Below, piece after piece: positions 50,421 to 59,245 of a stretch of 64,000 nt of DNA. A program made the position numbers and the translations under genes. The stretch comes from Kribbella sp. VKM Ac-2569 (GTDB lineage: Bacteria > Actinomycetota > Actinomycetes > Propionibacteriales > Kribbellaceae), in the NCBI RefSeq assembly GCF_004216905.1, contig NZ_SGXJ01000009.1:100116-164115 (forward strand), written 5' to 3'. The notes beneath the pieces were generated by a model. That model saw only the letters and a program-made list of their open reading frames with translations. It made no database searches and was not told where the DNA came from. The first letter of the stretch is position 1; every line of letters starts with the position of its first letter.

Positions 50421-51319
50421 AGGTACACCTCCGCATAACGCGCGTCGATTGCATCCCCGTGAGGCACCGAGGAAATCGCCCCCGCGGCCTGAACACTCAA
50501 TGAAGCAGCAACGTTAGCGCGTCGGACCGCGTTCGTCAGGTCGCTTGCCGTGATCGAGTCGCTCCCTGACACGGCAGTTAACGTTGCAGCCAGCACCCCG
50601 CAGAATGTGTCCCCCGCGGCCGTCGTGTCGACCACCTCCACGGGTACGCCGGGAACGGCGATCTCGCCGTCACCGTTCAGGTCCCGGATCAGGATCACCG
50701 CGCCGGCTCCGCCGAGGGTGACGACCACGGCCGGCACCTTCTTCAGCAGCGCGAACCGGTCCGGCCCGGCGATCGCCTCGGCCTCGGTCTCGTTCACCAC
50801 CAGCAGATCGACCTCGGCAAGCAGCTCGTCGGACAACTCGGCCGCCGGAGCAGCATTCAGGATGAAGTACGCCGAAGCAGCGGCCGCCGCCTGCACGGTC
50901 GAGAACGGGATCTCCAATTGAGAAAGCACGATTTTCGCTTGTCCGATAGCGGCCACAGCGTCCGCCGACAGCGTCAGCTCACCGTTCGCGCCGGGCGCGA
51001 CCACGATCGAGTTCTCACCGCTCTCCTCGACCGTGATGATCGCCGTACCGGTCGGGGCCTCGCTGGTCGTCGCCAGCGTCAGGTCCACGCCCTTCAGTGC
51101 GGCCCGCAACAGCGCACCGCCTTCGTCGTCGCCCAGGGCGACCACCATCGCTGTCCGCGCACCGGCGCGCGCCGAGGCCACTGCCTGGTTCGCCCCCTTA
51201 CCGCCCGGACCACGCGTCATGGCCCCCGCCAGGACCGTCTCGCCCGGCCGCGGGATCCGCTGGACCGGCAACACCAGGTCCACGTTCGCACTACCGACAA
51301 CAACAACCTCAGGCTCCAC
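50417..51319 (-). CDS. rbsK: ribokinase (PfkB family)
   Basis: A 300-residue PfkB-family kinase. The ribokinase N-terminus VVVGSANVDLVLPVQRIPRP, the first signature GPGGKGANQAVASARAG, LLVVNETEAEAIAG and the anion-hole signature VDTTAAGDTFCGVLAATLTA with catalytic Asp are all present. It phosphorylates ribose or a close relative. The GTG follows GGAGGTGG. It overlaps the ADP-ribosylglycohydrolase gene upstream by eleven bases and the glycosidase-like gene downstream by four (ATGA), consistent with phosphorylation of the pentose those enzymes release. Confidence 0.92.
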   Translation of the reverse strand: MEPEVVVVGSANVDLVLPVQRIPRPGETVLAGAMTRGPGGKGANQAVASARAGARTAMVVALGDDEGGALLRAALKGVDLTLATTSEAPTGTAIITVEESGENSIVVAPGANGELTLSADAVAAIGQAKIVLSQLEIPFSTVQAAAAASAYFILNAAPAAELSDELLAEVDLLVVNETEAEAIAGPDRFALLKKVPAVVVTLGGAGAVILIRDLNGDGEIAVPGVPVEVVDTTAAGDTFCGVLAATLTAVSGSDSITASDLTNAVRRANVAASLSVQAAGAISSVPHGDAIDARYAEVYL

Positions 51320-52607
51320 CCCGGGCCACCTCCACAGTCCGCCGCGCCAGTTCGTCGATCGCGATCTGGTTCATCCCCGGGAGGCTTGTGGTCACCCGGT
51401 TGTCCAGTGGTGCAGACCACTCTGCCGGAACCCCCCGCGTCGCGCCAAAAACCGCGCCCACTGTGGCGCCGGCCGAGTCGGTGTCCCAGCCGCCCATCAC
51501 CGCGCGACCGATCGCCGTCGTGAAGTCCGGAGCAGTCAGTGCGTAGGCAGTGAGTGCGGTGTTGTTCACCGCATGTACCCAATGCAGGTCGCCGTACTCC
51601 GCATGCAGAGCGTCGAGCGCATCGTCCAGCTCAGCATCCGCGAGGGTCAGGCCGAAGCGCACGGCGCGAGCGATCGCGCCCTGACCGCTGATCACATCCA
51701 GGCCGGCGACCGCGGCCTTGACCGGATCGTCGAGCACCAGTGCGGCGGCCGACATCGCGGCGACCCAGAGCGCGCCGTCGACACCGGCGCCGGTGTGACT
51801 GAGTCGGGCGTCGACCAGCGCGAGCCGCGCGGCTGCGGTCCGGTCACCGGGGTGCGCCCAGCCGTAGGCGTCGGTCCGGATCTGGGCGCCGATCCACTCC
51901 CGGAACGGGTTCCCGACGACGGCCGCGCGGGCCGGCTCGACCCCTTCCAGAAGGTTGCGGTAGGCAACACGTTCGGCGGTGAACACGCGGCCGGCCGGCA
52001 GGTCGTTCAACCAGCTCTGCGCCACGTCGTCCGTGGTCAGCCCCGCCCCGAACCGCTCCATCATCAGCAGCGCGAGGATCGCGAAGTTGATGTCGTCGTC
52101 CTCGGGCATACCGTCGATGACCTCGCGCAGGCTGTTCACCTTCGACCGCCGGTTCCACGGCCACCGCTGCTGCACCTCGTCCGGTACGCCGACGGCAGTG
52201 ATGTACTGCGTCAACGGCCACTGTCCAGAACTGGCGAGGATCTCCCGGATGCCCTCGCGCGGGATCTTCTCGACCGGCTTGCCGAGCAGGTTGCCGGCCA
52301 TCCGCCCGAGCCAGGCGTTCAACGTCCGGGCCTCGAGTTCGACCGGTTCGCCCAGCGAAGGCAACTCCGGAATCGCGGGCTCGCGCCACTCCCCTGTCCT
52401 GGCGTCGAGCACGTCGAGCAGCTCGCGAGCAAGCGCACGCAGCGCGGGCGTGGCCGGTTCGTCGGAGGCACCGGACACCGGCGCGTCCGTCGTACCGCCG
52501 GCGGCGAGCCAGCGGGCCTGCACGTCGGTGACGTCAACGCCTTCCGACCGCGCCTGGACCAGTTGGTGCGGGAGGAGATCCTCCGGCTGCACCCAGGTCA
52601 TTCTCAT
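51309..52607 (-). CDS. ADP-ribosylglycohydrolase-family protein (first copy)
   Basis: A 432-residue DraG-like protein. After an N-terminal extension of about 90 residues the fold begins RTLNAWLGRMAGNLLGKPVE. Metal-site acids are in DGMPEDDDINFAILALLMME and MGGWDTDSAGATVGAVFGAT (the GxDTDS motif). This is the larger subgroup found in sugar operons rather than the DraG of nitrogenase control. AAGGAAG supports the ATG at 52607. It overlaps rbsK by eleven bases. A bound N- or O-riboside, or ADP-ribose conjugate, is the expected substrate. Confidence 0.9.
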   Translation of the reverse strand: MRMTWVQPEDLLPHQLVQARSEGVDVTDVQARWLAAGGTTDAPVSGASDEPATPALRALARELLDVLDARTGEWREPAIPELPSLGEPVELEARTLNAWLGRMAGNLLGKPVEKIPREGIREILASSGQWPLTQYITAVGVPDEVQQRWPWNRRSKVNSLREVIDGMPEDDDINFAILALLMMERFGAGLTTDDVAQSWLNDLPAGRVFTAERVAYRNLLEGVEPARAAVVGNPFREWIGAQIRTDAYGWAHPGDRTAAARLALVDARLSHTGAGVDGALWVAAMSAAALVLDDPVKAAVAGLDVISGQGAIARAVRFGLTLADAELDDALDALHAEYGDLHWVHAVNNTALTAYALTAPDFTTAIGRAVMGGWDTDSAGATVGAVFGATRGVPAEWSAPLDNRVTTSLPGMNQIAIDELARRTVEVARGGA

Positions 52608-52687
52608 CGCACTGCTTCCTTCCCTTGTTGCGCCAGGCGAAACGCCCACCTGGATCGTTGCATCGGCGCGGGCCGATACTTCGGCCC

Positions 52688-54253
52688 ATGGTCACCCGCC
52701 GCAGCTTTCTGACCGCCACGGGCGCTGCCGCAGCGCTCGCGATGACCGGCAACCTCCCTGATCTCGTCGATGCAGCAGGAATACCGCATCGCACCGACAA
52801 AAGGCCGCTCTTCACCCTCGGCGTCGCCTCGGGCGATCCGCTGCCGGACGCCGTGGTGATCTGGACCCGGCTCGCACCCGGTCCGCTCGAACCGTTCGGC
52901 GGTATGGACGACCGCACGGTGAACGTCGAGTGGGAGGTCGCCGAGGACGAGACGTTCCGCAGAGTGGTACGTCGCGGCACGGCGCACGCCCGTGCGGAGT
53001 ACGCCCACACGGTGCACGTCGACGTACGCGGGCTGCGTCCGTGGCGGCACTACTTCTACCGCTTCCGCGCCGCTGGTCAGATCAGCCCGGTCGGTCGGAC
53101 GCGGACCGCGCCCGCGCCGTCCGACGAGCCGGCCGTGACGATGGCGGTCGCGTCCTGCCAGGCCTTCTACGACGGGTTCTACACCGCCTACCAAGACGTC
53201 GTACGCCGGGAGCACGATGTCGTGCTGTTCCTCGGTGACTACATCTACGAGGTCGGTGTCGGCCCGACCGCCGGCGTACGGAACCAGGCTGTCCCGGTCG
53301 ACTTCGCCGGCGAGATCTTCACGCTCGACGAGTACCGGGCCCGGTACGCCCTGCACAAGACCGACCCCGACCTGCAGGCCGCGCACGCGGCGGCGCCGTG
53401 GGTCGTCACGCTCGACGACCACGAGGTCGAGGGCAACTGGGCCGGGTACGTGTCCGAGGACGGCATTCCGCACGACGACTTCCTGGTACGCCGGGCCAAC
53501 GGGTTCCGCGCGTACTGGGAACACATGCCGCTGCGTCTCGACCAGTCCCCCGACGGCCCGTCGATCCGCTTGCATCGCCATCTCCGGTACGGCCGTACCG
53601 CCGACCTCAGCGTCCTGGACACGCGGCAGTTCCGCGACGACCAGACCTCGTCCGGTGGGTGGCTGCCGCCGGACGAGGTGTCGACCGACCCGGCGCGCAC
53701 CATCACCGGTGACGCCCAGGAACACTGGCTCCTGGACACGCTCGGCCGCTCGACGAGCCGGTGGAACGTCGTCGCTCAGCAGGTCGCGATGGCTCAGCTT
53801 GACCGCAAGACCGGTCCGGAGCTCGAGCTCCCGATGGACACCTGGAACGGGTACGCCGCATCCCGCGACCGCGTGCTCTCCGGAGTCCGCGACCAGGACG
53901 TGCGCAACTTCGTCGTACTGACCGGAGACCTGCACCGCAGTGTCGCCTCCGATCTGCGGGTGAACTTCGCGGACCCGTCCACTCCGGCGATCGGCACCGA
54001 GTTCGTCACCACGTCGATCTCGTCCGGCAAGGACGGTGTCGACGCCGACGCGACCGGACGCGCGCTGCTCGCCGAGAACCCGCACATCAAGTACCAGAAC
54101 GTCCAGCGCGGCTACCTCAGCTGCCGCCTCGACCGCACCCAGTGGACGTCCGAGTTCCGCATCGTCGACCGCGTCGTCACACCCGGCGGTACGGCGTCCA
54201 CCCGCGCCACCCTGGTCGTCGAGGACGGCCGCCCCGGAACCCACCTCGCCTGA
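52688..54253 (+). CDS. phoD: PhoD-family alkaline phosphatase, Tat-exported
   Basis: A 521-residue PhoD. The ATG at 52688 gives a twin-arginine signal TRRSFLTATGAAAALAM. The N-terminal PhoD_N domain has LFTLGVASGDPLPDAVVIWT, and the catalytic domain has AVASCQAFYDGFYTAYQDV, FLGDYIYEVG, VVTLDDHEVEGNW and VVLTGDLHRSVASDLRV, the metal-binding Asp and His set. It releases phosphate from phosphodiesters outside the cell. Orientation is opposite to the flanking ADP-ribosylglycohydrolase genes, and it separates two parts of that operon. Confidence 0.93.
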   Translation: MVTRRSFLTATGAAAALAMTGNLPDLVDAAGIPHRTDKRPLFTLGVASGDPLPDAVVIWTRLAPGPLEPFGGMDDRTVNVEWEVAEDETFRRVVRRGTAHARAEYAHTVHVDVRGLRPWRHYFYRFRAAGQISPVGRTRTAPAPSDEPAVTMAVASCQAFYDGFYTAYQDVVRREHDVVLFLGDYIYEVGVGPTAGVRNQAVPVDFAGEIFTLDEYRARYALHKTDPDLQAAHAAAPWVVTLDDHEVEGNWAGYVSEDGIPHDDFLVRRANGFRAYWEHMPLRLDQSPDGPSIRLHRHLRYGRTADLSVLDTRQFRDDQTSSGGWLPPDEVSTDPARTITGDAQEHWLLDTLGRSTSRWNVVAQQVAMAQLDRKTGPELELPMDTWNGYAASRDRVLSGVRDQDVRNFVVLTGDLHRSVASDLRVNFADPSTPAIGTEFVTTSISSGKDGVDADATGRALLAENPHIKYQNVQRGYLSCRLDRTQWTSEFRIVDRVVTPGGTASTRATLVVEDGRPGTHLA

Positions 54254-54265
54254 ACGGACCACCCC

Positions 54266-55072
54266 ATGCTCCGACGCTTCGCCCTCGTCGCCGTCCCGCT
54301 GACACTTCTCGTTGCTACCAGCAACAACCACGTCGAGATCAGTGCCACCCCACAGCCGGTCGAGGTCGTCCCGCTGCCGTGCTTCCCGGCGGGCAAACTG
54401 ACCCTCGGCATGACCAACACCGGCCGCAAACCCACGATCGCCGACATGCGCATCTCCTCGGATGATGCGCTCACGCTGTCCCGGCACCAGTTCTCCAGCT
54501 ATCTTCCGGTCGACCAACTGGTGAACGCCCCGCTCGAGATCACCGTCCCGCGCGGCACCGCGCCCGCGACCCACACCGTCGATCTCACCGTCGGCAAGGG
54601 GCGTCTGCAGGTGCCGGTGGTGATCAAGCCCGTCCCGGCCCGCGACAACGTACTGCTCGGCGAACAGGCCGTCGCCTCGTCCACCAACGGCAACATGCGG
54701 CTGTGCGGCGGCGTCGACGGCAACGCCGACTCGGCGCAGTGGGGCGCCAGCGGCTGGCACGACAACACGAAGGGCGTCTTCCCCGACACGTACGGCGTCG
54801 ACTTCATCCAACCCACCACGATCGGCCGAGTCGTACTGCAAACTCTCGACTCGACCACCTACCCCGCGGCGGTGATGGGCATCCGAGATTTCGACCTCCA
54901 GGTCCGCGCCAGTAGCACGTGGACGACGGTGGGTGAGGTCCGCGGCAACACCCAAGGTCGCGTGACCATCATCTTCGAGCCGCGCGCCGTCGACGCCGTC
55001 CAGCTCGTCATCCACGACTCCAACGACCACGGGTACTCCCGGATCGTCGAACTCGAGGCCTACCACAACTGA
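54266..55072 (+). CDS. secreted protein with C-terminal F5/8 type C (discoidin-like) domain
   Basis: A 268-residue exported protein: MLRRFALVAVPLTLLVATS is a signal peptide. Residues 30-125 look like an NEW3-type or Ig-like beta domain (LTLGMTNTGRKPTIADMRIS, PRGTAPATHTVDLTVGKGRL). Residues 130-268 are an F5/8 type C carbohydrate-binding domain: NVLLGEQAVASSTNGNMRLC, GASGWHDNTKGVFPDTYGVD, IGRVVLQTLDSTTYPAAVMG and ending RIVELEAYHN. It starts twelve bases after phoD, and the two are probably one transcript. Likely binds glycans or polyphosphate sugars at the surface. Confidence 0.83.
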   Translation: MLRRFALVAVPLTLLVATSNNHVEISATPQPVEVVPLPCFPAGKLTLGMTNTGRKPTIADMRISSDDALTLSRHQFSSYLPVDQLVNAPLEITVPRGTAPATHTVDLTVGKGRLQVPVVIKPVPARDNVLLGEQAVASSTNGNMRLCGGVDGNADSAQWGASGWHDNTKGVFPDTYGVDFIQPTTIGRVVLQTLDSTTYPAAVMGIRDFDLQVRASSTWTTVGEVRGNTQGRVTIIFEPRAVDAVQLVIHDSNDHGYSRIVELEAYHN

Positions 55073-55075
55073 CAT

Positions 55076-56209
55076 TCAGACCAGCGCGTCCAACGCCGCC
55101 GTACGCCGGGCCCACCGCTCGGCGTCGGCCGCCCGGATGTCCTGCACGACCGATGCCATCACCAGACCGGGCTGCACGAGGTCGGTCTTGCTCGCTTCGG
55201 CGATCTCGTCCGCCCAGTCCGCCGGTACGCCGTCCTGTCCGCTCAACGCGCCGGTGATCGCGCCGGCCATCGACGCGATCGAGTCCGCGTCGCGGCCGTA
55301 GTTCGTGCCGCCCAGCACAGCCCGGCGTACATCTCCCTCGGACACCAGCACGAAGCCGAGCGCGACCGGGAGTTCCTCGATCGCCTTGGTACGGCTCGGG
55401 CGGCGGGCGTCCATCGACAGCTCGCGGTAGTTCGGGCCGACCGTGTCGTACGGCTCGATCGCCTTGCGCAACACGGGAATCGCCTGCTCCCAATCGGTCA
55501 CGCCGTCGGCTGCATCTGCCACTGCCTCGACGGCCCTCCGAGTGCCGTCCTTGGCCAGCTGCAGTGCCGCCTCGACCGCCGACGCAGCCGTTGCCCCAGG
55601 CACCATCGCGGCGGCGACGGCGGCCGCGAACACCGCGGCCGCCTCCCGCCCGTAGCTCGACTGGTGCGCACCGGCGACGTCGAGCGCCTCGGCGTACGCA
55701 CCCTCGGGATCGCCCGCGTTGGCGATCCCGACCGGCGCCATGTACATCGCCGCACCGCAGTTGACGATGTTGCCGACACCGGCCTCGCGCGGATCGACGT
55801 GCCCGTAGTGCAGGCGGGCGACCAGCCACTTCTCGGCCAGGAAGACCCGCTGCAGCAGCAACGCGTCCGCCTCGAGCTCGGGGATCCAGCGGGTCCCGTC
55901 GATCATCTTCGGCACCAGCGACTCGGCGATCGCGTAGGCGTCCAGGTGCGACCGGCGTTCGTCGTACACCTCGACCAGCGCGTGCGTCATCAAGGTGTCG
56001 TCGGTGATGTGCCCGTCGCCCTTGTGGTACGGCGCGATCGGGCGAGCCGTCCGCCAGTCGTCGTACCACGGGCCGACGATGCCGGTCACCCAGCCGCCGT
56101 GCCGCTCCCGGATCGCCTCCGGGGTCCAGCCCTCGACGGCTCCACCGATCGCGTCACCGACCGCGGAGCCGACGAGAGCGCCGACCGCTTTCTCTTCCAA
56201 CTGGGTCAT
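55076..56209 (-). CDS. ADP-ribosylglycohydrolase-family protein (second copy)
   Basis: A 377-residue DraG-fold protein with a complete binuclear-metal set: GSAVGDAIGGAVEGW, GDGHITDDTLMTHALVEVY (the TDDT motif) and GTNYGRDADSIASMAGAITG (GRDADS). It is closer to canonical ADP-ribosylglycohydrolases than the copy at 51309 and lacks the N-terminal extension. The ATG overlaps the stop of the binding-protein gene by one base (TGATG), so the hydrolase is directly coupled to a sugar importer. This argues for hydrolysis of an imported N- or O-riboside. Confidence 0.92.
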   Translation of the reverse strand: MTQLEEKAVGALVGSAVGDAIGGAVEGWTPEAIRERHGGWVTGIVGPWYDDWRTARPIAPYHKGDGHITDDTLMTHALVEVYDERRSHLDAYAIAESLVPKMIDGTRWIPELEADALLLQRVFLAEKWLVARLHYGHVDPREAGVGNIVNCGAAMYMAPVGIANAGDPEGAYAEALDVAGAHQSSYGREAAAVFAAAVAAAMVPGATAASAVEAALQLAKDGTRRAVEAVADAADGVTDWEQAIPVLRKAIEPYDTVGPNYRELSMDARRPSRTKAIEELPVALGFVLVSEGDVRRAVLGGTNYGRDADSIASMAGAITGALSGQDGVPADWADEIAEASKTDLVQPGLVMASVVQDIRAADAERWARRTAALDALV

Positions 56210-57486
56210 CAGTTGTTGACCTGGCCCCATCCGTCGCTCAGTTTCTTGCCCAGCGCCGCGGCGTCGGTCTTGTTCGCCAGGTACTGCTGGAACGCCGGCG
56301 TCGCGATCTGGTCCTTCCACTGCGGGTAGTTCTCCACGCTCTGGAACGGCGCCTTGGTGAGCTCGGCTCCACTGGCCAGCATCTGCTGCCAGCCGTTCTT
56401 GCCGCCGGTCGCCTTCTGGACCGTGTCCCGGGCCGCCTGGGTGGTCGGGATCAGCCAGTCGCCCTGACCGACCGCGGCCAGGTTCTCGGCCTTCATGTAG
56501 TAGTCGATGAACTTCGCCGACTGCTCGATGTGCTTGCCCTCGGCCGGCGCTGACAGCGTCTGCGGGTTTGCGGCCTGCTTGGTGCTGGTGCCCTTCAGCG
56601 GCGGCAGCACCTCCCACTGGAAGGTCTTCGGCGCCTCCTCGAGGATCTGCTGCGCGACGTAGTTGCCGGCCACAACCATCCCGTACTTGCCGGCGTAGAA
56701 CCCGGGCAGTACGTCGGAACCGCTCTGCGTCAGCGAGGTCGGGTCGATCGACTTGTCGTCGTACGCCATCGCGTGGATCCGCTTCGGCACCTCGAGCTCG
56801 GCGTCGCCGATGGTCGCCTTCGCGTCCTTGCCGGAGCCCTCGAAGAACTTCGCGTCGAAGTTCACGCCGAGGTTCAGCATCGTCGCGGTCGGGCTCTTCA
56901 GTCCCCAGCCGAGACCGTACTTGCCGCCCGCGGTGAGCTTCTTCGCGTCGGCGGCCAGGTCGTCCCAGCTGAGCGAGTCACCGGTCGCCGTGATCCCGGC
57001 CGCCTTGAGCGCCGCCGAGTTCGCGAACACGACGTACGACTGCAGCAGGGTCGGGGCGGCGTACACCTTGCCGTCCTTCGAGACCGTGTCCCAGACGCCC
57101 TGCGAGACGGCGTCCTTGGTCTCCTGGCTCAGGTACGGCGAGAGGTCCGCGAGATAGCCCTGGTTGATGAAACCGGTGATGTCGGCGGACTCGTCGTGGA
57201 TGATGTCCGGCGCGGTCCCGCCCTGGAACTGGGTGACCAGCTGGTCGTGCACCGAGTCCCAGCTGCCCTGGACGTACTCGACCTGGATGTTCGGGTTGGC
57301 GGCGTTCCAGTCCGCGACGATCTTCTTCGTCGCGGCGACCGTCGTCTTCTGGAAGGCGAGGCTCTGGAACTTGAGCGTCACCTTCTCGTTCGAGGAGCCC
57401 GAACCGTTGTCGTCGCTGTTGCCCCCGCACGCGGCGAGCGTCACCAGCGCTCCCGCCGCGAGCAACGCGGTCAATACCTTCTTCAT
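56209..57486 (-). CDS. sugar ABC transporter substrate-binding lipoprotein
   Basis: A 425-residue extracellular binding protein of the MalE-like (family 1) type. The signal MKKVLTALLAAGALVTLAAC ends in a lipobox with Cys20. KKIVADWNAANPNIQVEYVQ, GTAPDIIHDESADITGFINQ and LADLSPYLSQETKD are typical of oligosaccharide- or glycoside-binding proteins. AGGAGAGG precedes the ATG. Two permease genes follow in the transcript order upstream; no ATPase gene is present, so a shared MsiK/MsmX-like ATPase encoded elsewhere is needed. Confidence 0.93.
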   Translation of the reverse strand: MKKVLTALLAAGALVTLAACGGNSDDNGSGSSNEKVTLKFQSLAFQKTTVAATKKIVADWNAANPNIQVEYVQGSWDSVHDQLVTQFQGGTAPDIIHDESADITGFINQGYLADLSPYLSQETKDAVSQGVWDTVSKDGKVYAAPTLLQSYVVFANSAALKAAGITATGDSLSWDDLAADAKKLTAGGKYGLGWGLKSPTATMLNLGVNFDAKFFEGSGKDAKATIGDAELEVPKRIHAMAYDDKSIDPTSLTQSGSDVLPGFYAGKYGMVVAGNYVAQQILEEAPKTFQWEVLPPLKGTSTKQAANPQTLSAPAEGKHIEQSAKFIDYYMKAENLAAVGQGDWLIPTTQAARDTVQKATGGKNGWQQMLASGAELTKAPFQSVENYPQWKDQIATPAFQQYLANKTDAAALGKKLSDGWGQVNN

Positions 57487-57494
57487 TACCTCTC

Positions 57495-58328
57495 CTAACC
57501 TTTGACTGCGCCGCTCAGCAGGCCGGAGGTCAACCGGCGCTGGAGGAACGCGAAGAACACGAGACTGGGGACTGTGGCCAGCACGGAGGCGGCGGCGAGC
57601 GGGCCGAACTGCACTTGCCCTTCCGCGCCCACGAAGCGGGCCAGGACCAGCGGAAGGGTCTTGAGTTGCGGGTCCTGCAGCAGGACCAGGGCGAAGAAGA
57701 ACTCGTTCCACGCCGAGATGAAGGTGAACATCGCGGTCGCGATCAGCCCTGGCCGGAGCAGCGGCATCACGATCGAGACGATCGTCCGGATCCGGCCGGC
57801 GCCGTCGACGGAGGCTGCTTCCTCCAGTTCGCGCGGCACCGCGGCGACGTACCCCTGCAGCATCCACAGGGCGAACGGGAGCGACCAGACCATGTAGACG
57901 ATCACGACGCCGGGGATCGTGTTCGTCAGGTGCAGCGGACGCAGGATCATGAACAGCGGGATCACGATCAGGATCACCGGGAACACCTGGCTGACCAGGA
58001 TCCAGCCGTTCGTCAGCGGCCGCAGCCGGCTACGGAAACGGGCCAGCGCGTACGACACCGGGAGCGCCACGATCAGCACCAGGATCGTGCTGAAGATCGA
58101 GATCTGCAGGCTGTTGCCGAGGCCGCGGACCAGACCCTGCTCGTTCAGCGCGTCGGTGTAGTTGGACAGGTCGAAGTGCTTCGGCAGCAGGCTCGGCGTG
58201 ATGCTGGCGAACTCCTGCGGCGACTTCAGCGAGCTGGAGATCAGCCACAGCAGCGGGAAGCCGAGGAAGACCAGGTAGCAGACAACGGCGACGTACTGCA
58301 GGGCGCGGATCCCGGGACGAGTTCTCAT
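57495..58328 (-). CDS. sugar ABC transporter permease (MalG-like)
   Basis: A 277-residue permease with six hydrophobic segments. The EAA loop is LEEAASVDGAGRIRTIVSIV, and PLLRPGLIATAMFTFISAWN follows, both standard for MalG-type subunits. The N-terminal FPLLWLISSSLKSPQEF is the usual first periplasmic segment. The ATG overlaps the stop of the partner permease (ATGA). It acts with the MalF-like subunit and the binding protein. Confidence 0.95.
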   Translation of the reverse strand: MRTRPGIRALQYVAVVCYLVFLGFPLLWLISSSLKSPQEFASITPSLLPKHFDLSNYTDALNEQGLVRGLGNSLQISIFSTILVLIVALPVSYALARFRSRLRPLTNGWILVSQVFPVILIVIPLFMILRPLHLTNTIPGVVIVYMVWSLPFALWMLQGYVAAVPRELEEAASVDGAGRIRTIVSIVMPLLRPGLIATAMFTFISAWNEFFFALVLLQDPQLKTLPLVLARFVGAEGQVQFGPLAAASVLATVPSLVFFAFLQRRLTSGLLSGAVKG

Positions 58329-59245
58329 GCCTCGCTCCTCAGCCGGTTCCGCAGGTAGAAGAACAGGAACGCGATGATGATGACCACCATCACGTCACCC
58401 ATCGCCGCGGCCATCCCGAATCTGCCGTAGCGGAACGCCTCGTTGTAGGCGAACAACATCGGCAGCATCGTCTTGCCGCCTGGACCGCCGGCAGTCAGTA
58501 CGTAGACCAGGCCGAACGAGTTGAAGTTCCAGATCATGTCCAGACTGGTGATCGCGACGATCACGGTCCGCAGCTGCGGGAGCGTGATGTTCCAGAACTG
58601 GCTCCAGGTGCTCGCGCCGTCGACCGCGGCCGCCTCGTAGAGGGTGCGGTCGATGCCCTGCAGTCCGGCCAGCAGGGTGATCGTCGTCATCGGCATGCCG
58701 ACCCAGATCCCCACCACGATCACGGCCGGGAGCGCCGTACCGAAGTCGCCGAGGAAGTTGATCGGATGGTCGGTGAGGTGCAGCTTCTGCAGGACCTCGT
58801 TGACCGGGCCGTTGGTCGGGTGCAGCAGCAGGCGCCACATGATCGCGACCACGACCGGCGGCATCGCCCACGGGATCAGCGCGAGGGTGCGTGCGACGCC
58901 GCGGAACTTGAGGTTCGTGTTCAGCAGCAGCGCGAGGCCAAGGGCGGCGACGAACTGCAGGATCGTGACCGACAGGGTCCAGATCACGCCGATCCGGAAC
59001 GAGTCCCAGAACAGGTGGTTCTGCAGGAGTTTGCCGAAGTTGTCGAAGCCGACGAAGTTGGTGTCGACGTGCAGCCCTGCGCGGGCGTCGGTGAAGCCGA
59101 GCGCGATCCCGCGGATCAGCGGGTACACGCTCAGGATCAGCACCGGCAGCAGCGCAGGCAGGAACAGCAGAATCGCCTCACGATTCGCCTTCGGCCTGCC
59201 CCCCTTCTTCTTCACCGGCGCCGGCGCGGTGATAGTCGCCGTCAC
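58325..59245 (-). CDS. sugar ABC transporter permease (MalF-like)
   Basis: A 306-residue permease with about six membrane segments. LLFLPALLPVLILSVYPLIR (first helix), NTLALIPWAMPPVVVAIMWR-type sequence and the EAA loop YEAAAVDGASTWSQFWNITL with PQLRTVIVAI are characteristic. The N-terminus is basic and proline-rich (APAPVKKKGGRPKANREAI). Its ATG overlaps the lacI stop by four bases, so regulator and importer are translationally coupled. Confidence 0.95.
   Translation of the reverse strand: MTATITAPAPVKKKGGRPKANREAILLFLPALLPVLILSVYPLIRGIALGFTDARAGLHVDTNFVGFDNFGKLLQNHLFWDSFRIGVIWTLSVTILQFVAALGLALLLNTNLKFRGVARTLALIPWAMPPVVVAIMWRLLLHPTNGPVNEVLQKLHLTDHPINFLGDFGTALPAVIVVGIWVGMPMTTITLLAGLQGIDRTLYEAAAVDGASTWSQFWNITLPQLRTVIVAITSLDMIWNFNSFGLVYVLTAGGPGGKTMLPMLFAYNEAFRYGRFGMAAAMGDVMVVIIIAFLFFYLRNRLRSEA

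Noticed and set aside
52604..55075. 823-codon open frame on the minus strand opposite phoD and the discoidin-domain gene
   Set aside because: It is the high-GC shadow of two well-supported genes; no domain was recognised and its composition (Val/Asp/Gly/Arg-rich repeats) is typical of antisense frames.
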